From contig JAQFVV010012980.1 in the NCBI GenBank assembly GCA_028023455.1, positions 124,001 to 188,000 of the forward strand: a stretch of 64,000 nt of DNA. Direction: 5' to 3'. The notes below the pieces were generated by a model. It had not been told where the DNA came from. It did not search any database and saw nothing but the letters and a program-made list of their open reading frames with translations. This document shows, one piece after another, positions 13,609 to 26,159 of this stretch. This DNA is from Epiperipatus broadwayi. Taxonomy: Eukaryota > Onychophora > Udeonychophora > Euonychophora > Peripatidae. Numbering within the stretch: position 1 is the first letter of the stretch; each line of letters begins with the position of its first letter. The translations under genes were made by a program, and so were the position numbers.

Positions 13609-13990
13609 TTGCTAGAAAGACCTCAAAGGTACATTTATGAAAAACAAAAACCAAGTTGAAAACTTGGTAACGCTTGTATCTATGTCAACAGATGGCATTC
13701 TACCAAAAACACCATCAAGCGCATGTTTACATAAACGTCAGAGCATGCATTCACTATCTCTAACTTTAATTCCACTTTCAGATCATGATTTCAAGCTATT
13801 TGCTATCATCAATAAAAGACAGGAATTTTAGAAACTAGATCTAAACACAAACTCCGAGCATTTATGAAACAGTTTCTATTCAGCTTGCAAGCATGAATCT
13901 TTTAGACACGTAATGTCTTCAAACTCAGCATAGCAAGCCAGATAGCTATATGGGTCTGATCTCAGTTCTGCATCACCACATAGTAGAAAC
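13257..13990 (+). repeat. satellite S1, forward units
   Basis: Two head-to-tail units. The word CAACAGATGGCATTCTACC occurs near 13257 and again near 13686, about 429 bp apart including an internal (TA)n tract (about 13569-13606). Other shared words are TTTACATAAACGTCAGAGC, TTTCAGATCATGATTTCAAG, AGAAACTAGATCTAAACAC and AGCAAGCCAGATAGCTATAT. Units are about 90-95% alike. No coding content is evident; the frame at 13637-13831 is inside the repeat. Confidence 0.9.
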
Positions 13991-14945
13991 CATGATCTGA
14001 AAGTGGAATTAAAGTTAGAGATAGTGAATGCATGATCTGACGTTTATGTAAACATATGCTTGATGGTGTTTTTGGTAGAACACCATCTGTTGACATAAAT
14101 ACAAGCGTTAGCAAGTTTTCAACTTGTTTTTTTTGTTTTCAATAAATGTACCTTTGAGGTCTTTCTAGAAATGATACATAATGCAGAGGCTTCTACTACA
14201 TGGTGATGCTGAACTGAGATCAGACCCATATAGCTATCTGGCTTGCTATACTGAGTTTGAAGACATGACATGTCTAAAAGATTCACGCTTGCAAGCTGAA
14301 TAGAAACTGTTTCATAAACGCTCAGAGTTTGTGTTTAGATCTAGTTTCTAAAATTCCTGTCTTTCACTGATGATAGCAAATAGCTTGAAATCATGATCTG
14401 AAAGTGGAATTAAAGTTAGAGATAGTGAATCCATGCTCTGACGTTTATGTAAACATACACTTTATGGTGTTTTTGATAGAATGCCATCTGTTGACATAAA
14501 TACAAGCATTAGCAAGTTTTTAACTTGTTTTTTGTTTTTCATAAATGTACCTTTGAGGTCTTTCTAGCAATGATATATATTTCAGAGGCTTCTACTATGT
14601 GGTGTTGCTGAACTGAGATCAGACCCATATAGCTATCTGGCTTGCTATGCTGAGTTTGAAGACATTACGTGTCTAAAAGATTCATGCTTGCAAGCTGAAT
14701 AGAAACTGTTTCATAAATGCTCAGAGTTTGCATTTAGACCTAGTTTCTAAAATTCCTGTCTTTCACTGATGATAGCAAATAGCTTGAAATCATGATCTGA
14801 AAGTGGAATTAAAGTTAGAGATAGTGAATGATTGCTCTGACGTTTATGTAAACATACGCTTGATGGTGTTTTTGGTAGAATGCCATCTGTTGACATAAAT
14901 ACAAGTGTTAGCAAGTTTTTAACTTGTTTTTTTTCTTTTTCATAT
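13991..14945 (-). repeat. satellite S1, inverted units
   Basis: From 13991 the same sequence continues as its reverse complement for about 2.4 units. CATGATCTGAAAGTGG occurs at about 13991, 14392 and 14791, giving a ~400-bp period. The junction at about 13990 is abrupt. The array therefore has forward units facing inverted units and could fold into a long hairpin. It ends in poly-T and a short TA run. Confidence 0.9.
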
Positions 14946-14959
14946 ATATATATTATAAC

Positions 14960-17900
14960 CCAGTGCTTTTGGCTCTTGGTTTAATTTAGCATTATTTCTG
15001 CATGAAATCAATGCTATTCTTTAAGAAATATAGAAAGATAAAATAACAATATTAATAATTGGTTCGTAAAGTATGCTATTCATTCACCAAGACATGGTTG
15101 TGTGGATGAGTAGTATATTCCCTAATGCAATAGCATGTTTTTAAAAGAACATGAATAATTTAATTAAGATATTGTTTATTAGAACAAATTAATATAGTGT
15201 AAAACAAATGCAATAAGCTGTGGCTAGTTTTTAGATGGGTAGAGAAGAAAAGAAAAAAAAAACATAAATGTCAATTAAACAATTTTAAAATGTCTATTTT
15301 AAAGAACAGTAACTTCTGATAAATTCATTTGTAGAAAATAATTTATGTATAATTGAAATCACTGAGAATTATTGTTGGTTTTAAATGTATTTATTATTTT
15401 CATTATTAAACTACTTTGTAATCCATTTATATAATACTGAAAACTATAAAAGTGTAATAAGTTTTTTCTCTCTTTTGTTTATGTTATAACCATGTGATTA
15501 TTTTTTTTTCCTGAAAGAAGTTGCTAGCGTCAAAAGACTGACCATTTTCATATTCAAAATCATTTTTTTGTTAAGATATAGTCTGCTAGTCTTAAAAAGG
15601 TTGAACAGTACAAAATTTTGTAAGACTGTTTTTTTTTTTGTTTTGTAAAGAAGAATTGGCAAGATAATGGAAATTTTATTTACAATGAAAAAATAAACAG
15701 CTCTTGTAAGGCATTCTGCAATTTTTATGCTATTCTCTATGCTTTAAAAACTTCTTCCATTTAAAATTTATTGCTTCTTGAAAGTTAAAGTTTTTCACCA
15801 AAGTTAAAAAAAAATGAAAGAATTCACTAAAAGGATCAGGCAAAGTCCTATTCTCCTTAAATTAAGGAAAACAAATATTTTCCAAGGAAAAAGTAATTAT
15901 CTAATGAATTGTTCTTTGTTAATATTTTCCTCGTACCTAAGAAAATTAAGTAAAAGAAATATTAAAAAGAAAAGAAAGAAGAATTAGAAACAATTTAGCG
16001 CTTATTCTAAGAAAGTTGTCTGTGTTTTTAAATCATGCAATCTTGTACATTAAAATATGTTTTTGTTTTCTAGAATTCTTTAAAAAATAAAGAAATTAAT
16101 AATTATGGTAATACTAAGCTATCATACATCTGCATTTTTTTAATCGAAAAAGAACCACTCTTGTGAAATAAAAATGTGAAATTATATATGTGCATTCTTG
16201 AAGGAATGCATTCTTGAAGGAAAAATTACTATTGGAAAATAAAATTCTAAGAGTATGAACAAGAATAAATATATTTGGTGACTTAATAATAAAATAAAAT
16301 TATACGTTATACTATGCACAAGGTAGAATTCTTAAAACTTCATATATGTTATTAGTCAACTGCAGTTATTATCATAATAATCTCTTGGAAAAGTGTGCAT
16401 TTTCGTCCATAAGTAAGCTAGCTAATTATATATGTAGTCAATAAATAATGTATATATGTTTATCATCTATGTTAGAATATTCATTTTCCTTTCTTGGATC
16501 CAAAATTTTATTAGTATAATTCAATTGATAATTAATCTTAAGTTCTACTATAATTTTTTTTTACATGATTATTATTAGAATTGTTAAATATAAATAAAAA
16601 ACTTTTCATTAAAGAAAAAAAAAACGTTTATTACTTTAAATGCTTTGAAAAATGCGACCGTATGTAAACTCTTAACCTGGACAAACAGCTCACAGAAAAA
16701 TAGTTCTGTAATGAGTAAATATGCATTTGTTTATTCAATGTTTTTTTAAGAAAAACTAATTTGTAAAATATTATTTGGTGTTATAATATTAATGTATGCT
16801 AGGGTATATCTGTCACACAATTTTTTAAGGATCTTATAATGACAAAGGTATGTCTTACTATAATTATTTTGGGTTAAGTTTGTATTTAAGATTAAATCTA
16901 TGAAATATATCCAATTTATTAAATGCAATGGCAGATATAAACTTTGCATGTTAGGTACTAAAAAGAAAAATATTTTATATTTCTTTAAGGGGTAAAATAA
17001 ATATTTAAATTTATCAGAAGTTACTCTAAAAATAAAAAAAACATGCTATAACAAAATATTTCTTGTTAAAGGGTCATCAGAATTTATATTTTATTAATTT
17101 AGTAATTTAGTAACAGTTATTCTTTAATAGCACATCCATTTTATTTAGTTGAAGCTGATGTGTTACCTAGTGCTTTTGAATGTTCCTTCATTATAATTAT
17201 AATTATTATACTTTTATGCTGTCATGTCCATTGGATCCAGATATTGATCAAAGTATAATTTGTAACATAGATTTATTATGATTAGTATGTTTTCTTATCT
17301 TGCCTAAGTGTAGGATCGATATATGCTTAATATCAGCATATGTAATACTTATAATGTATTTTATTTTGTGGGATGAAAATGATCTCCCGAAGATACTTTA
17401 TGTTTCATGAGAGGAATAGTTTAGATATAATGTGAGGGTATGTTTGATAGCCCATGTGATCGATTCTCATGAATAGAATGATGAAGAGTTTATATAGCAT
17501 TTAGGATACTTAATTTGTTTAAATCCCAAGAGAAGATGTTCTTTGGTGCATGTTTGTTTTATGCCTGAGTAAGAGACAAGAAACCACCAAAATACTTTAG
17601 TGTAGTAGTTTACTCTGCAAACATTCATTGTTATTCTTCATTCCTCATGTGAATATAAAGATAGTTACACCTTAAAAGGTGTTGATTATTGTACTTTGTT
17701 TTAAAAGTTAGGGTAAGGATAAGTGTTAGGTTTGAGGTGTTAGTTCCTCAAGGTGTACTTTAGTATCAATAGTGCTTTAGTAATTAAAATCAACGTATGT
17801 ATTGTGCTACTGAATCTTGCTAGTAGTTGACAAGTAAGCCAATGTAGAAAGTTAAGTTAAAATGCGTATTTGTTGGAAGAATATTCAAATACAACATTTA

Positions 17901-19620
17901 GTGTTACTTAATAATTAAAAAATATCCATAGTCTGAATTACACTTATAATTAAGATATTTATTGTAACTTAAGTGGACATTAAGTTAAATGTGAGATGGT
18001 GAGTGCAGCTTATGATAAATGACTCATAATTAGGAATAGGTTGTTCAATTATAAACCATAACCGAATTAAATTTATTAGAAATAAATTTAATATTTTGCA
18101 TATTTCATATCATAGTATTAATCAATAAAAAACAAAAATAGTTAGTCAATAACTTTAAGTAAAAGCTTTATAGAAAGTTTACAAAAATCATAGATTGGTG
18201 TATTAGCAAATGAGATTCACTTTTTAGCTAATCAATCCAATGCAGTAGCATGCTTGCAAACATGTGAATTTATAATTTTAATCTATACCTAAACAATAGA
18301 CTGATTAATGTTGGTTTATGTTTCGTATCAGTGTGAAATTACTTAATAAATTTGTATATTTTTTGTTCTGTGATAGTAATAAATTTTAGTCTTGTCAATA
18401 TTCATGGTGAATTCATTATTTATATGCTAAATATAAGTGTGTTTGCACGATATTTGCAAAACATTTTGTTGAGTCGAAATCCTTTCAAACTCTCAAAAAC
18501 CTAATATACCTGATAGACACATTTACTGCAGATCGGAATATTTCATTTCATTTTATTTTAATAAGAGTTATTTGTGGAATTGCAAACATTAGACTAAGTA
18601 TTATGTAAGTGTAAAAATGAATTTATTCCCAAGTCATTAACTCTGACTGCACATTATTCCATTCGCATTTTGGTTAAATTGTCGAAGTAATGAGTCTTAG
18701 TTAATTTATTGCGTTGACATGGATGATGGAAGGACACAAAATCACCCTTGTCTTTTTATTATTCTGGCTGAGATTCTGGATAAAAGGGCTGTATTATTCA
18801 AAATTATATGTCATTGCTGAGTATAATTATCACCTCTTTAATTAATATAGTAGTTGCTTTGAGATATGTAGACACATTGACTCTGACATAAAGTAAATGT
18901 TTCCCATAGCCGACCAGATTGCCAGTCATATGTGACAGCACAGTTCTGTCGAGCATTTACTTAAATGAAACAAAGAAATTCTGTCGAGCATTTACTTAAA
19001 TGAAACAAAGAAACCCTGGAATTATTATTGTCATTATAATTATTCTTTAATTAAGAAGTGATCAATTATTATTGGTATTACAATTATGGTGTGGCTTAAA
19101 ATAGTTTAACTTATAATTGTGCTATAAGAAAAGTATTTTCAGATCATATTGGCAAGTGATTTACATAGTGGATATATCTTTTTTTGAAACATTAACAAAA
19201 ACATGAGAAGTTATCATCATTGTTTAAAAGTGCAAATACTTATAGCTCAGAGAATGTGTTTATGATAAAGAGAGGATATTATTTTATTCTAAATTATTAA
19301 TTAGGGAATGATTGCAGTCTTTCTATCTTCCCAAGATATTTATTTTACTAATGATAATTTGTTTTATGATTTTGATTTCTTTCTTTATCTTAACTGCATA
19401 TCTCTGCAGCTGAATCTTTTTATAACTAACCGACCACTGAGCTAGGCTGAGAATGCACGTTGGTGAACATGCAGATCACTGAGAATATACTTTATTAGGT
19501 TAGAAAATGGGATGCCTAATTATAGAGGCGATTGGTGTATTTAGCTTAAACTACATCTAGATTTGTTAATATAGTTACTAAATTTAGAAGGTTAGAAATG
19601 AAAGACCAACTTAATTAGTA
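14960..19620. other. long AT-rich unique stretch
   Basis: No gene or recognisable transposon seen in about 4.7 kb. The only structure noted is the 35-bp tandem duplication listed separately and scattered A/T homopolymers. Confidence 0.5.
18945..19014. repeat. exact 35-bp tandem duplication
   Basis: A 35-bp unit starting TTCTGTCGAGCATTTACTT occurs twice back to back without a mismatch (18945-18979 and 18980-19014). The exact identity suggests a recent duplication. Confidence 0.95.
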
Positions 19621-19623
19621 TTC

Positions 19624-19627
<4 letters not shown>

Positions 19628-19671
<44 letters not shown>
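19628..19671. repeat. (TA)n microsatellite, ~44 bp
   Basis: Pure TA tract about 60 bp upstream of the diverged repeat D1 copy 1. Confidence 0.95.
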
Positions 19672-19672
<1 letters not shown>

Positions 19673-19726
19673 CTAGGTGATGTTGGTAAATCATATATAT
19701 GGCAATTGATTTATTTAAATTGTTAC

Positions 19727-21570
19727 AATATATTGAAACAGTAAGTATGCCTTACCAATCTTAGTTTCACCTTGCCTTCTTGTTTCCTATCCTCATGCCT
19801 TATTTAAAACCCTAATTTCATCGTATTGTGTGTGTACTGATTATATTTACTGAAATCCCACCTAAATTTATATGTATAATGGGGTGCCCAGGGTTTTATA
19901 ATAATTAAAATTGTTTTTAAATGGTTTTATTTTCAAAGCGTCGAGTATATATTATGTATATATGCTTGTACAGCAAAGTAGGTCACATATTCTCATCTAC
20001 ACACATACTATGATAATATTTTAAATTTATGAAAATATTTTATTTTAAATTTGTTGTTGTTGAATCTGTTTATTTTGTGATGTCATTTCGCTATAATTAT
20101 TTGCATTTAATAAAATAATATCACTGATAAATATTTCTGGAAATTAAATTAAAAAAGAGAGTTTTATAAATGTAAAGTGTTATTTAGTTTTCAAAAACAT
20201 GCCATTTTCTTTAAATAAGTGAGGGAGGAAAAGAACAATAGTGGCTAATTTTAGCCACATTGGCACCAGTTTTACTAGTAGATTTGATAAGATTAAAACA
20301 GTATTTATGAACAGATTTTAATTAGAAAATGCAGTCAGTGTTTTCAAATGTATTAATAACCTAACGAATGGATTTTATCACCACAAGGTTAGATTGTAAT
20401 CAGAGAGAGGTTATAAATAGGTCTGATTGATTGTATTAAATTATTAGACATTTATTAATTAACCTACCTGATTGTGACAGCGGGAGTTATATTTTCTGTA
20501 ATTTTGAAACTATTTTTCTGATTGCTTGTTTATTCGCATCTTTGGACCGACCGGCTTGTTTTGACAGTAAATCCAGTTTTAAAATTGTTTAACTTCAGAA
20601 TGTCAGGGTAACGGGGCAGTAGGATGTTTTCCCTTGGAAGCCTTGTAACTCTGCCATCCGTCATTCAAAATCAAATGTCCTGTCACCGTATCATCAAATC
20701 CAACTGAACCAGCCCAAAGAAATGCTGCTCCTGAAATCTACTAACTGCTGCTGCGAAACAATGAATGAAGAAGAATCCTAAACTTTACTAAAGAACTTTG
20801 TTACAATTTGGATATGCTCATGGACAAATTTGAAAGAACAAGGTAATTAAAATCAAACTGAGATCTTGGAAACCTCCAAGCTATATAGCTAATAATTTTT
20901 GTATATTCTTTACATGTATTTATTCGAGTGTTGTTTTCTAATGCAAGCTGAACTTGTGCTTGCGCTGATTTTCTATTATATTTATTAATGTCTTATTTAA
21001 ATGGATTATAATGAAATATTTAATTAATTTCTTTAGGCAAATGCAAGTTACATAGGAAAGTTAAATAATGAATGATTGCCATCTTAGTTTGTAAACTGCA
21101 AACACTCATTTTCCCCCTCACATCTCTTAAATATGTTTTAAAGTATTTTACGTAAAAAAAACTTTGTTAAAAAGTATAACTTTGTTAGAATAAATATTTA
21201 TTTATCTTAAGTTTGTTGAGAGTCTGCAGGCATTTGAAATATGAAAGTTGAGAGCGAGCTTTTTCTGTTCCTTAATAAATTGCCCTTTATTTTATGAAGG
21301 CTTTTAAAATTAAACTGTGTTGCTAGTAAATATGCATGGGTGCTGGAATCCTACTGATGGCAAAGGTCATTATCATTTAAATCCATCTGTTTATTTTACT
21401 CCGCAGTTCCCAGCACAGTGCTACAATGGCACCTGGGAATTATTTTGCATACGTCCCCACAGTTATGAAGCTCCTGGGTGCAGACCAGTCTTGAGCTGTG
21501 AGTGGGCTAAAGATGTCTCAAAGAAAAGGCAAAATGCCTATCCATGCCAAGACCTTTTGTCATATTTTTA
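19727..21570 (+). repeat. diverged long repeat D1, copy 1
   Basis: Ordered anchors match 25199-27340. These are the start ATATTGAAACAGTAA, a CCTCATGCCTTA-TT-AAACCC-A region, ATCCCACC, CATGCCAT...AAAT-AG-TGAGGG near 20200, a TTTCCCTTGG-AA-GCC region near 20627, CTGCTGCTG near 20745, and GC-GTTCCCAG...CACCTGGGAATTA near 21405. Offsets grow from about 5470 to 5830 bp, consistent with indels in an old duplicate. Sequence at 20560-20870 is less AT-rich than its surroundings. The ~84-codon frame at 21317-21571 has no family match. It could be an old segmental duplication or an unclassified long transposon. Confidence 0.5.
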
Positions 21571-21579
21571 AAGTTGCAT

Positions 21580-22040
21580 ACTCATAAAATGCACCCCTCC
21601 TCAGCATATACTCATTGGCACCACCATATATTTCCCTTATTAATTATTAAAATAATTCTATTTAAATGAATTTCAAATCCGTTCAGTAAAGCTCAATCTT
21701 ATAATCTAGTTAATCACTTCATGAGCAACTCTCAATCTCCATTTAAGTTTCCAATTATACATATTTTAGAATATTTCAAACTCTGTTAGACTTTACATGA
21801 CTTGTATATGCCTACCGTGTCACTATATTTTAGACACGTTATCTAAACGAACCCAAGTACGACGTATCGGCCATCTTGTTATCCAATTTATATCGGTAAA
21901 CTATTTTATTATCAAATTATTAAAATCTTATTTGTAAATTTATTTCTTTTCTTTATTTATTCGAGGTGCAATCTAAATTACATAGCACATTAAACTTATC
22001 TTTGCCACGTCTATAAGTTACTGTTAAATGAATGTAGGGC
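21580..22040. other. spacer, nothing recognised
   Basis: AT-rich sequence with no coding or repeat signal I can support. Confidence 0.4.
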
Positions 22041-22044
22041 TATT

Positions 22045-22262
22045 TTAGATTTAGAGTCTTTTGTTTTCTTCCTGATCACCGGCACCGGCATGAAATTATA
22101 CTATTAGTAGCATCAAATGTGTTATCACATAGAGGGCATTGTGGAGTTTGGACCTTGGATTCGAACGGGGGATTTCTGGGAGGTAACACTCCTAGTGTTG
22201 AGTTCTAGGTCCCAGGTTTAAATTCTGCAGTGTGTTAGCAAGATAGACATGTTTTGACTGTT
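22045..22262 (+). repeat. SINE-like repeat, copy 1
   Basis: This aligns with 28045-28263: TAGAGTCTTTTGTTT at the start, TAGTAGCATCA-ATG-ATTATCACATAG in the middle, and TTTGAATTCTGCAGTGTGTTAG-GAGATAGAC near the end in copy 2 with close matches here. Both copies end GACTGTTACAATAT. GGATTCGAACGGGG at about 22157 resembles a pol III B box. I found no convincing A box, so SINE status is an inference from length, dispersal and the B-box-like word. Confidence 0.6.
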
Positions 22263-22345
22263 ACAATATATATATATATATATATATATATTGTAACAGT
22301 CAAAACATATGGTTACTATATATATATATATATATATATATAGTA
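22247..22345. repeat. two adjacent perfect (TA)n palindromes
   Basis: First palindrome: 18-nt arms (ATGTTTTGACTGTTACAA and its exact reverse complement) around about 26 bp of TA. Second: 13-nt arms (CATATGGTTACTA and TAGTAACCATATG) around about 24 bp of TA. They nearly share the ACATATGG word between them. The left arm of the first is the 3' end of the SINE-like repeat, so the right arm is a reverse copy of that end. Confidence 0.9.
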
Positions 22346-22349
22346 ACCA

Positions 22350-23700
22350 TATGATTTGGCTCAATTACATTAAGCTTTATTAAAGTGATGTAGTATGTAA
22401 AATTTTAAATTTTAATTAGTAATAATATATAATATATTGAAAAATCAGTGTGTAAAATCAGTTATATGTTAAGATGCTTATTGGATTATAATTTTCCAAT
22501 TAGGTAAAAGCTTACCAATAAATATCCTGAGAGTGATGAAGATTTGGACTGTTTCAGACTCAATAGAAATTCTGATACAGTGGATATGAATTTCATAAAC
22601 ATTTTTATCATAAGGTCTAGTGGCAGATATATTTAAAATAATATTTTAATAGTATTAAACCAATTTGGAAGTATGAAAATAATTAGCACTTTATTATTAT
22701 CATTAAACAGTAATTAAAATAAATAAAATCAATTTATAATTCTTTTGAATTTTGTCAACAGTCTTCAAATATATTGTATTGAAATTTAAATAGCAATGAA
22801 ACAATCTATTTAGTTATCATTAGATGGAGCAATATTAATTTATTCACACTGTTCAGTTATTGGTCAATTTAGTACCACAATGCAATGTAATACAAGGTAT
22901 AAATAATATAACAATGTTTGTAGAGGGAGTGGGAGTTATTAGGGATAAAAAATCAGAATAAAAGGAATATAAAAAAAGAAGAAAAAGCTGAAAAGTAATA
23001 ACCCTGTGGATTGAATTGAATAAGATTACAGGATAATGTGTATTTAAAAATATGGAATAAGAAACCTTAAAAAAACTTGTATTCATTCATCACTATTTTC
23101 CATCAATTTTATAATTCCTGAGATGCATTCTGTAGAAAAGAGAATAACAGCCATATGGATAATTATTTGCCTCAACAAATATTTCTTCAAACTAAGAACA
23201 AATCCAGAAAGTGTAAGCAATTGCTTTTATTTTACTTATATTAGCCAATTTTTGTATTTAAAAATGAAGCATAAATCATTTAGATTGAAAAGGAAAAGAC
23301 AAAAATGTTTTGTTTTTGTTCTCTTTATTATAAAGAAAAAAAATATGTTTGCTTAAAAATTATAATCTTTATAAAATATAATTCAAAATACTTTTGAAGA
23401 AAAGTGTCAAAATATAAAGTAGAAAATTAAAAATTCATTTTAAGTTGATTAAAGTTTATTCAATTTAAAAGAAAAATGCAAAACTTATTCCCTATTTTTA
23501 TTAAGAAAGAAAACTTGTCTGCAAATTTTTGCTTTAGTGCCAATTTGCTTAGCTATTGAAAATGGAAAAGTTACAGATTTAAAAAAATGCCATGAACATC
23601 GTATTTATAATTGCTGACAATTGAATAAATTGTTCTTAGTATTATTAGACACATCTTAATTTTCTAATAGAAATGAAATAAATAAATATTTACTTCTTAA
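22350..23700. other. AT-rich DNA, nothing recognised
   Basis: No gene or repeat family seen. Short open frames near 22853 and 23123 carry no motif. Confidence 0.5.
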
Positions 23701-23701
23701 T

Positions 23702-23885
23702 CTTTAAACTATTACAACAATCCTTAAATCTGCAGAAGTACTATCGGTTAAAATTTTAAACCTGCCTTAACTGGCAGTTGAGGCAGGATTAAGAAATTAA
23801 CCGAAAAAGTTGAGGCAGGTTTAAGAAATTAACCAAAAGTATTTCTGTGGATATAAGGATTGTTTGTAATAGTTTGTAAACCATT
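23702..23885. mobile_element. small fold-back (MITE-like) element
   Basis: Imperfect terminal inverted repeats of about 65-70 bp: AAACTATTACAACAATCCTT at the left and its near reverse complement AAGGATTGTTTGTAATAGTTT at the right, continuing inwards to ACCTGCCT-AAC words. The centre holds two ~32-bp tandem copies of a GTTGAGGCAGG-TTAAGAAATT unit. About 185 bp in all, non-coding. Target duplications are not clear. Confidence 0.6.
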
Positions 23886-23895
23886 AAATTTATTA

Positions 23896-23903
<8 letters not shown>

Positions 23904-23945
<42 letters not shown>
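23904..23945. repeat. (TA)n-(TG)n microsatellite
   Basis: A TA tract passing into TG repeats, just after the fold-back element. Confidence 0.9.
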
Positions 23946-24540
23946 TTGCATTACTTATGAATGTTTGCTCATAATATCTGTTTCCTTATCATTCAGCTCA
24001 TAATGATGGAACAAATTTTGAACTAAGGGGAAAAAGATAAATGGGAATACAAATGTTTGTGTTTTTGTTTGTTTTTTGGTTATTGCTATGTTTAGTATTA
24101 TAATATATTTTTTGTCATTTGTTATTCAGGGATTTTTCTTTTTTATGTATTGTGGTATAAAATATATTTAGTTAGGGATGAAGAGATGTATAAAGATATA
24201 TACATTTATTACACATTTTTTTGTTATTTTCCCAGTTGAGGAAAAAAATAATAGTAGATGCCATTTATTTAGACAGAGAGAGAGAGGTATTTATCTCTCA
24301 CACTTTTAGAACAGATTTTAATATTTTATTGAAAGGTAAACAAACAGACTAAATTTGTCAAAGATATGCTATAATGACACAATTGTTTTATTATATAAAG
24401 TAATTGATATAAACATTTTGCATTTCTTAAATTTCGCCTACAAAGGAACATGTCCACTTTAAATATGAAATGTAGACTGATCTTCATTGTTTACATGCAT
24501 ATTGCTTGCTATAACAAAATTATTATTATTATTATTAAAT

Positions 24541-25200
24541 CTGTCAGGAACCCTTCCCCAAACCCCTGACCATTGGTTTCATGCTTTGGCACTCCTCCGA
24601 GAGGTGTCAGGGTAGGTTCAGACACCAGATCTAGAAATACCAACCCAAAGCCAAGCACTTATCTAAAAGTTATCTATTGAATCGAATTTTCAGACTTCTA
24701 CATGTCTTCAAATCCAGCTATCCAACTAAAATAGTTGTATGGGGCTGATAGATCTTCAGCCATACCATATATTAGTAGTCATAGCAATATAAAATTGCAT
24801 AAGACTTTTGGAAGAGACTATAAATAGTCAAAATAAGAGTCATAGATCAATTTATAGATCACATGACCCTATCTCTTAAGCTTATAAGGTATAAACAGTG
24901 AGGATTGCCAATTCCTCTACAAGTTTTACGATAAATGCTTAGCCAGAGCCAGCACTTAAAATATCTCTGTCAGGAACCCCTCCCCAAACCCCTAACCATG
25001 GTTTCATGCTTTGGCATTCCTCAGAGAGGTGTTAGAGTAGGTTCAGACACTAGATCTAAAAATACTAACCCAAAGCCAAGCATTTATCTAAAAATTATCT
25101 ATTGAGTGGAAAATCTGAAAATTTCAGACATCTACATGTCTTCAAACCCAGCTATTATCTCAAATAGTTATATGGGTCTTATAGATCTTCAGCCATACCA
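24541..25200 (+). repeat. satellite S2, forward units, first locus
   Basis: CTGTCAGGAACCCTTCCCC at 24541 recurs as CTGTCAGGAACCCCTCCCC at about 24967, a ~426-bp period. The unit includes TTTCATGCTTTGGCA, GAGAGGTGT-AGGGTAGGTTCAGACAC, CCAAAGCCAAGCA-TTATCTA, TACATGTCTTCAAA and GGGCTGATAGATCTTCAGCC. The second unit stops at CCATACCATAT, where repeat D1 copy 2 begins. Confidence 0.9.
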
Positions 25201-25364
25201 TATATTGAAACAGTAAAGTCTGCTTTGCAGATCTTTATTTCACTTTTTCTCACCTATTTCTTACCCTCATACCTTAGTTTGAAACCCAATCTATCGTAGT
25301 GTGTCTCTAATGTGCTTATATACCAAAAATCCCACCCAATTTTAAACCACAAGTACAATGCTTG

Positions 25365-25468
<104 letters not shown>

Positions 25469-26109
25469 GTATAACTCATGCCCAAATAAATAAAATATTA
25501 TGGATTATGTATATATGTTCACGTAATTTAGATTTATTATAAAGTAGGTTATATAAGTTGTAATTACACACACACTGTGATATGTATTTAAAACTTATGT
25601 TTAAATTGTAAATTGTTAGTTAAAATTATTTTGTTTGAATCTATTTACAAAAATATATTAGATTCGTAATATATTTTTAATTTATAATAAAATTCATATT
25701 CGTTTAGTAAATAGATTCAAATATTGCAATTTAAAAAGTAAAATAATTTTCTTTTGAATTTAAAAGTCATGCCATATATTTCTGTTAATTTAAATGAGGG
25801 CTGGTAGAAACAATAGTTTAATTATTTAATATTATAAAAGCTTATCTAAAATATACAGCAGGTGTCCATTTAAGGTTTTCTTTTAATTAGTAAAAGTAAT
25901 TTTAATTAAATCTAGTTTGTAATTTGAATGTTGACAAGGAAATTAACAATAGAAATTAATTAAAATTTTGTTGAATTCCTTTAGACATTTGGTTGGGTTT
26001 AATTACAGCTGATAAGTAAGCAAAGTCTGATATATTTTTGTAACACTCCAGGGCAATTCTATTGTTCAATTCTACTATAAAAAGGAGAGTTTTTTTTTTT
26101 TTTGTTCTC

Positions 26110-26159
26110 GATTCTAGTGATTTGCTAATGAAATGATTCTAGTGATTTGCTAATGAAAT
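26110..26159. repeat. exact 25-bp tandem duplication
   Basis: A 25-bp unit starting GATTCTAGTGATTTGC occurs twice in tandem without mismatch, with shorter CTAGT-G echoes after it. Confidence 0.9.

Noticed and set aside
13257-14945. CRISPR-like repeat array
   Set aside because: Units are ~400 bp, contiguous and partly inverted; there are no short direct repeats with unique spacers.
21317-21571. 84-codon frame with Cys and Trp residues
   Set aside because: No family motif, no splice or start context, and part of repeat D1. Chance is more likely.
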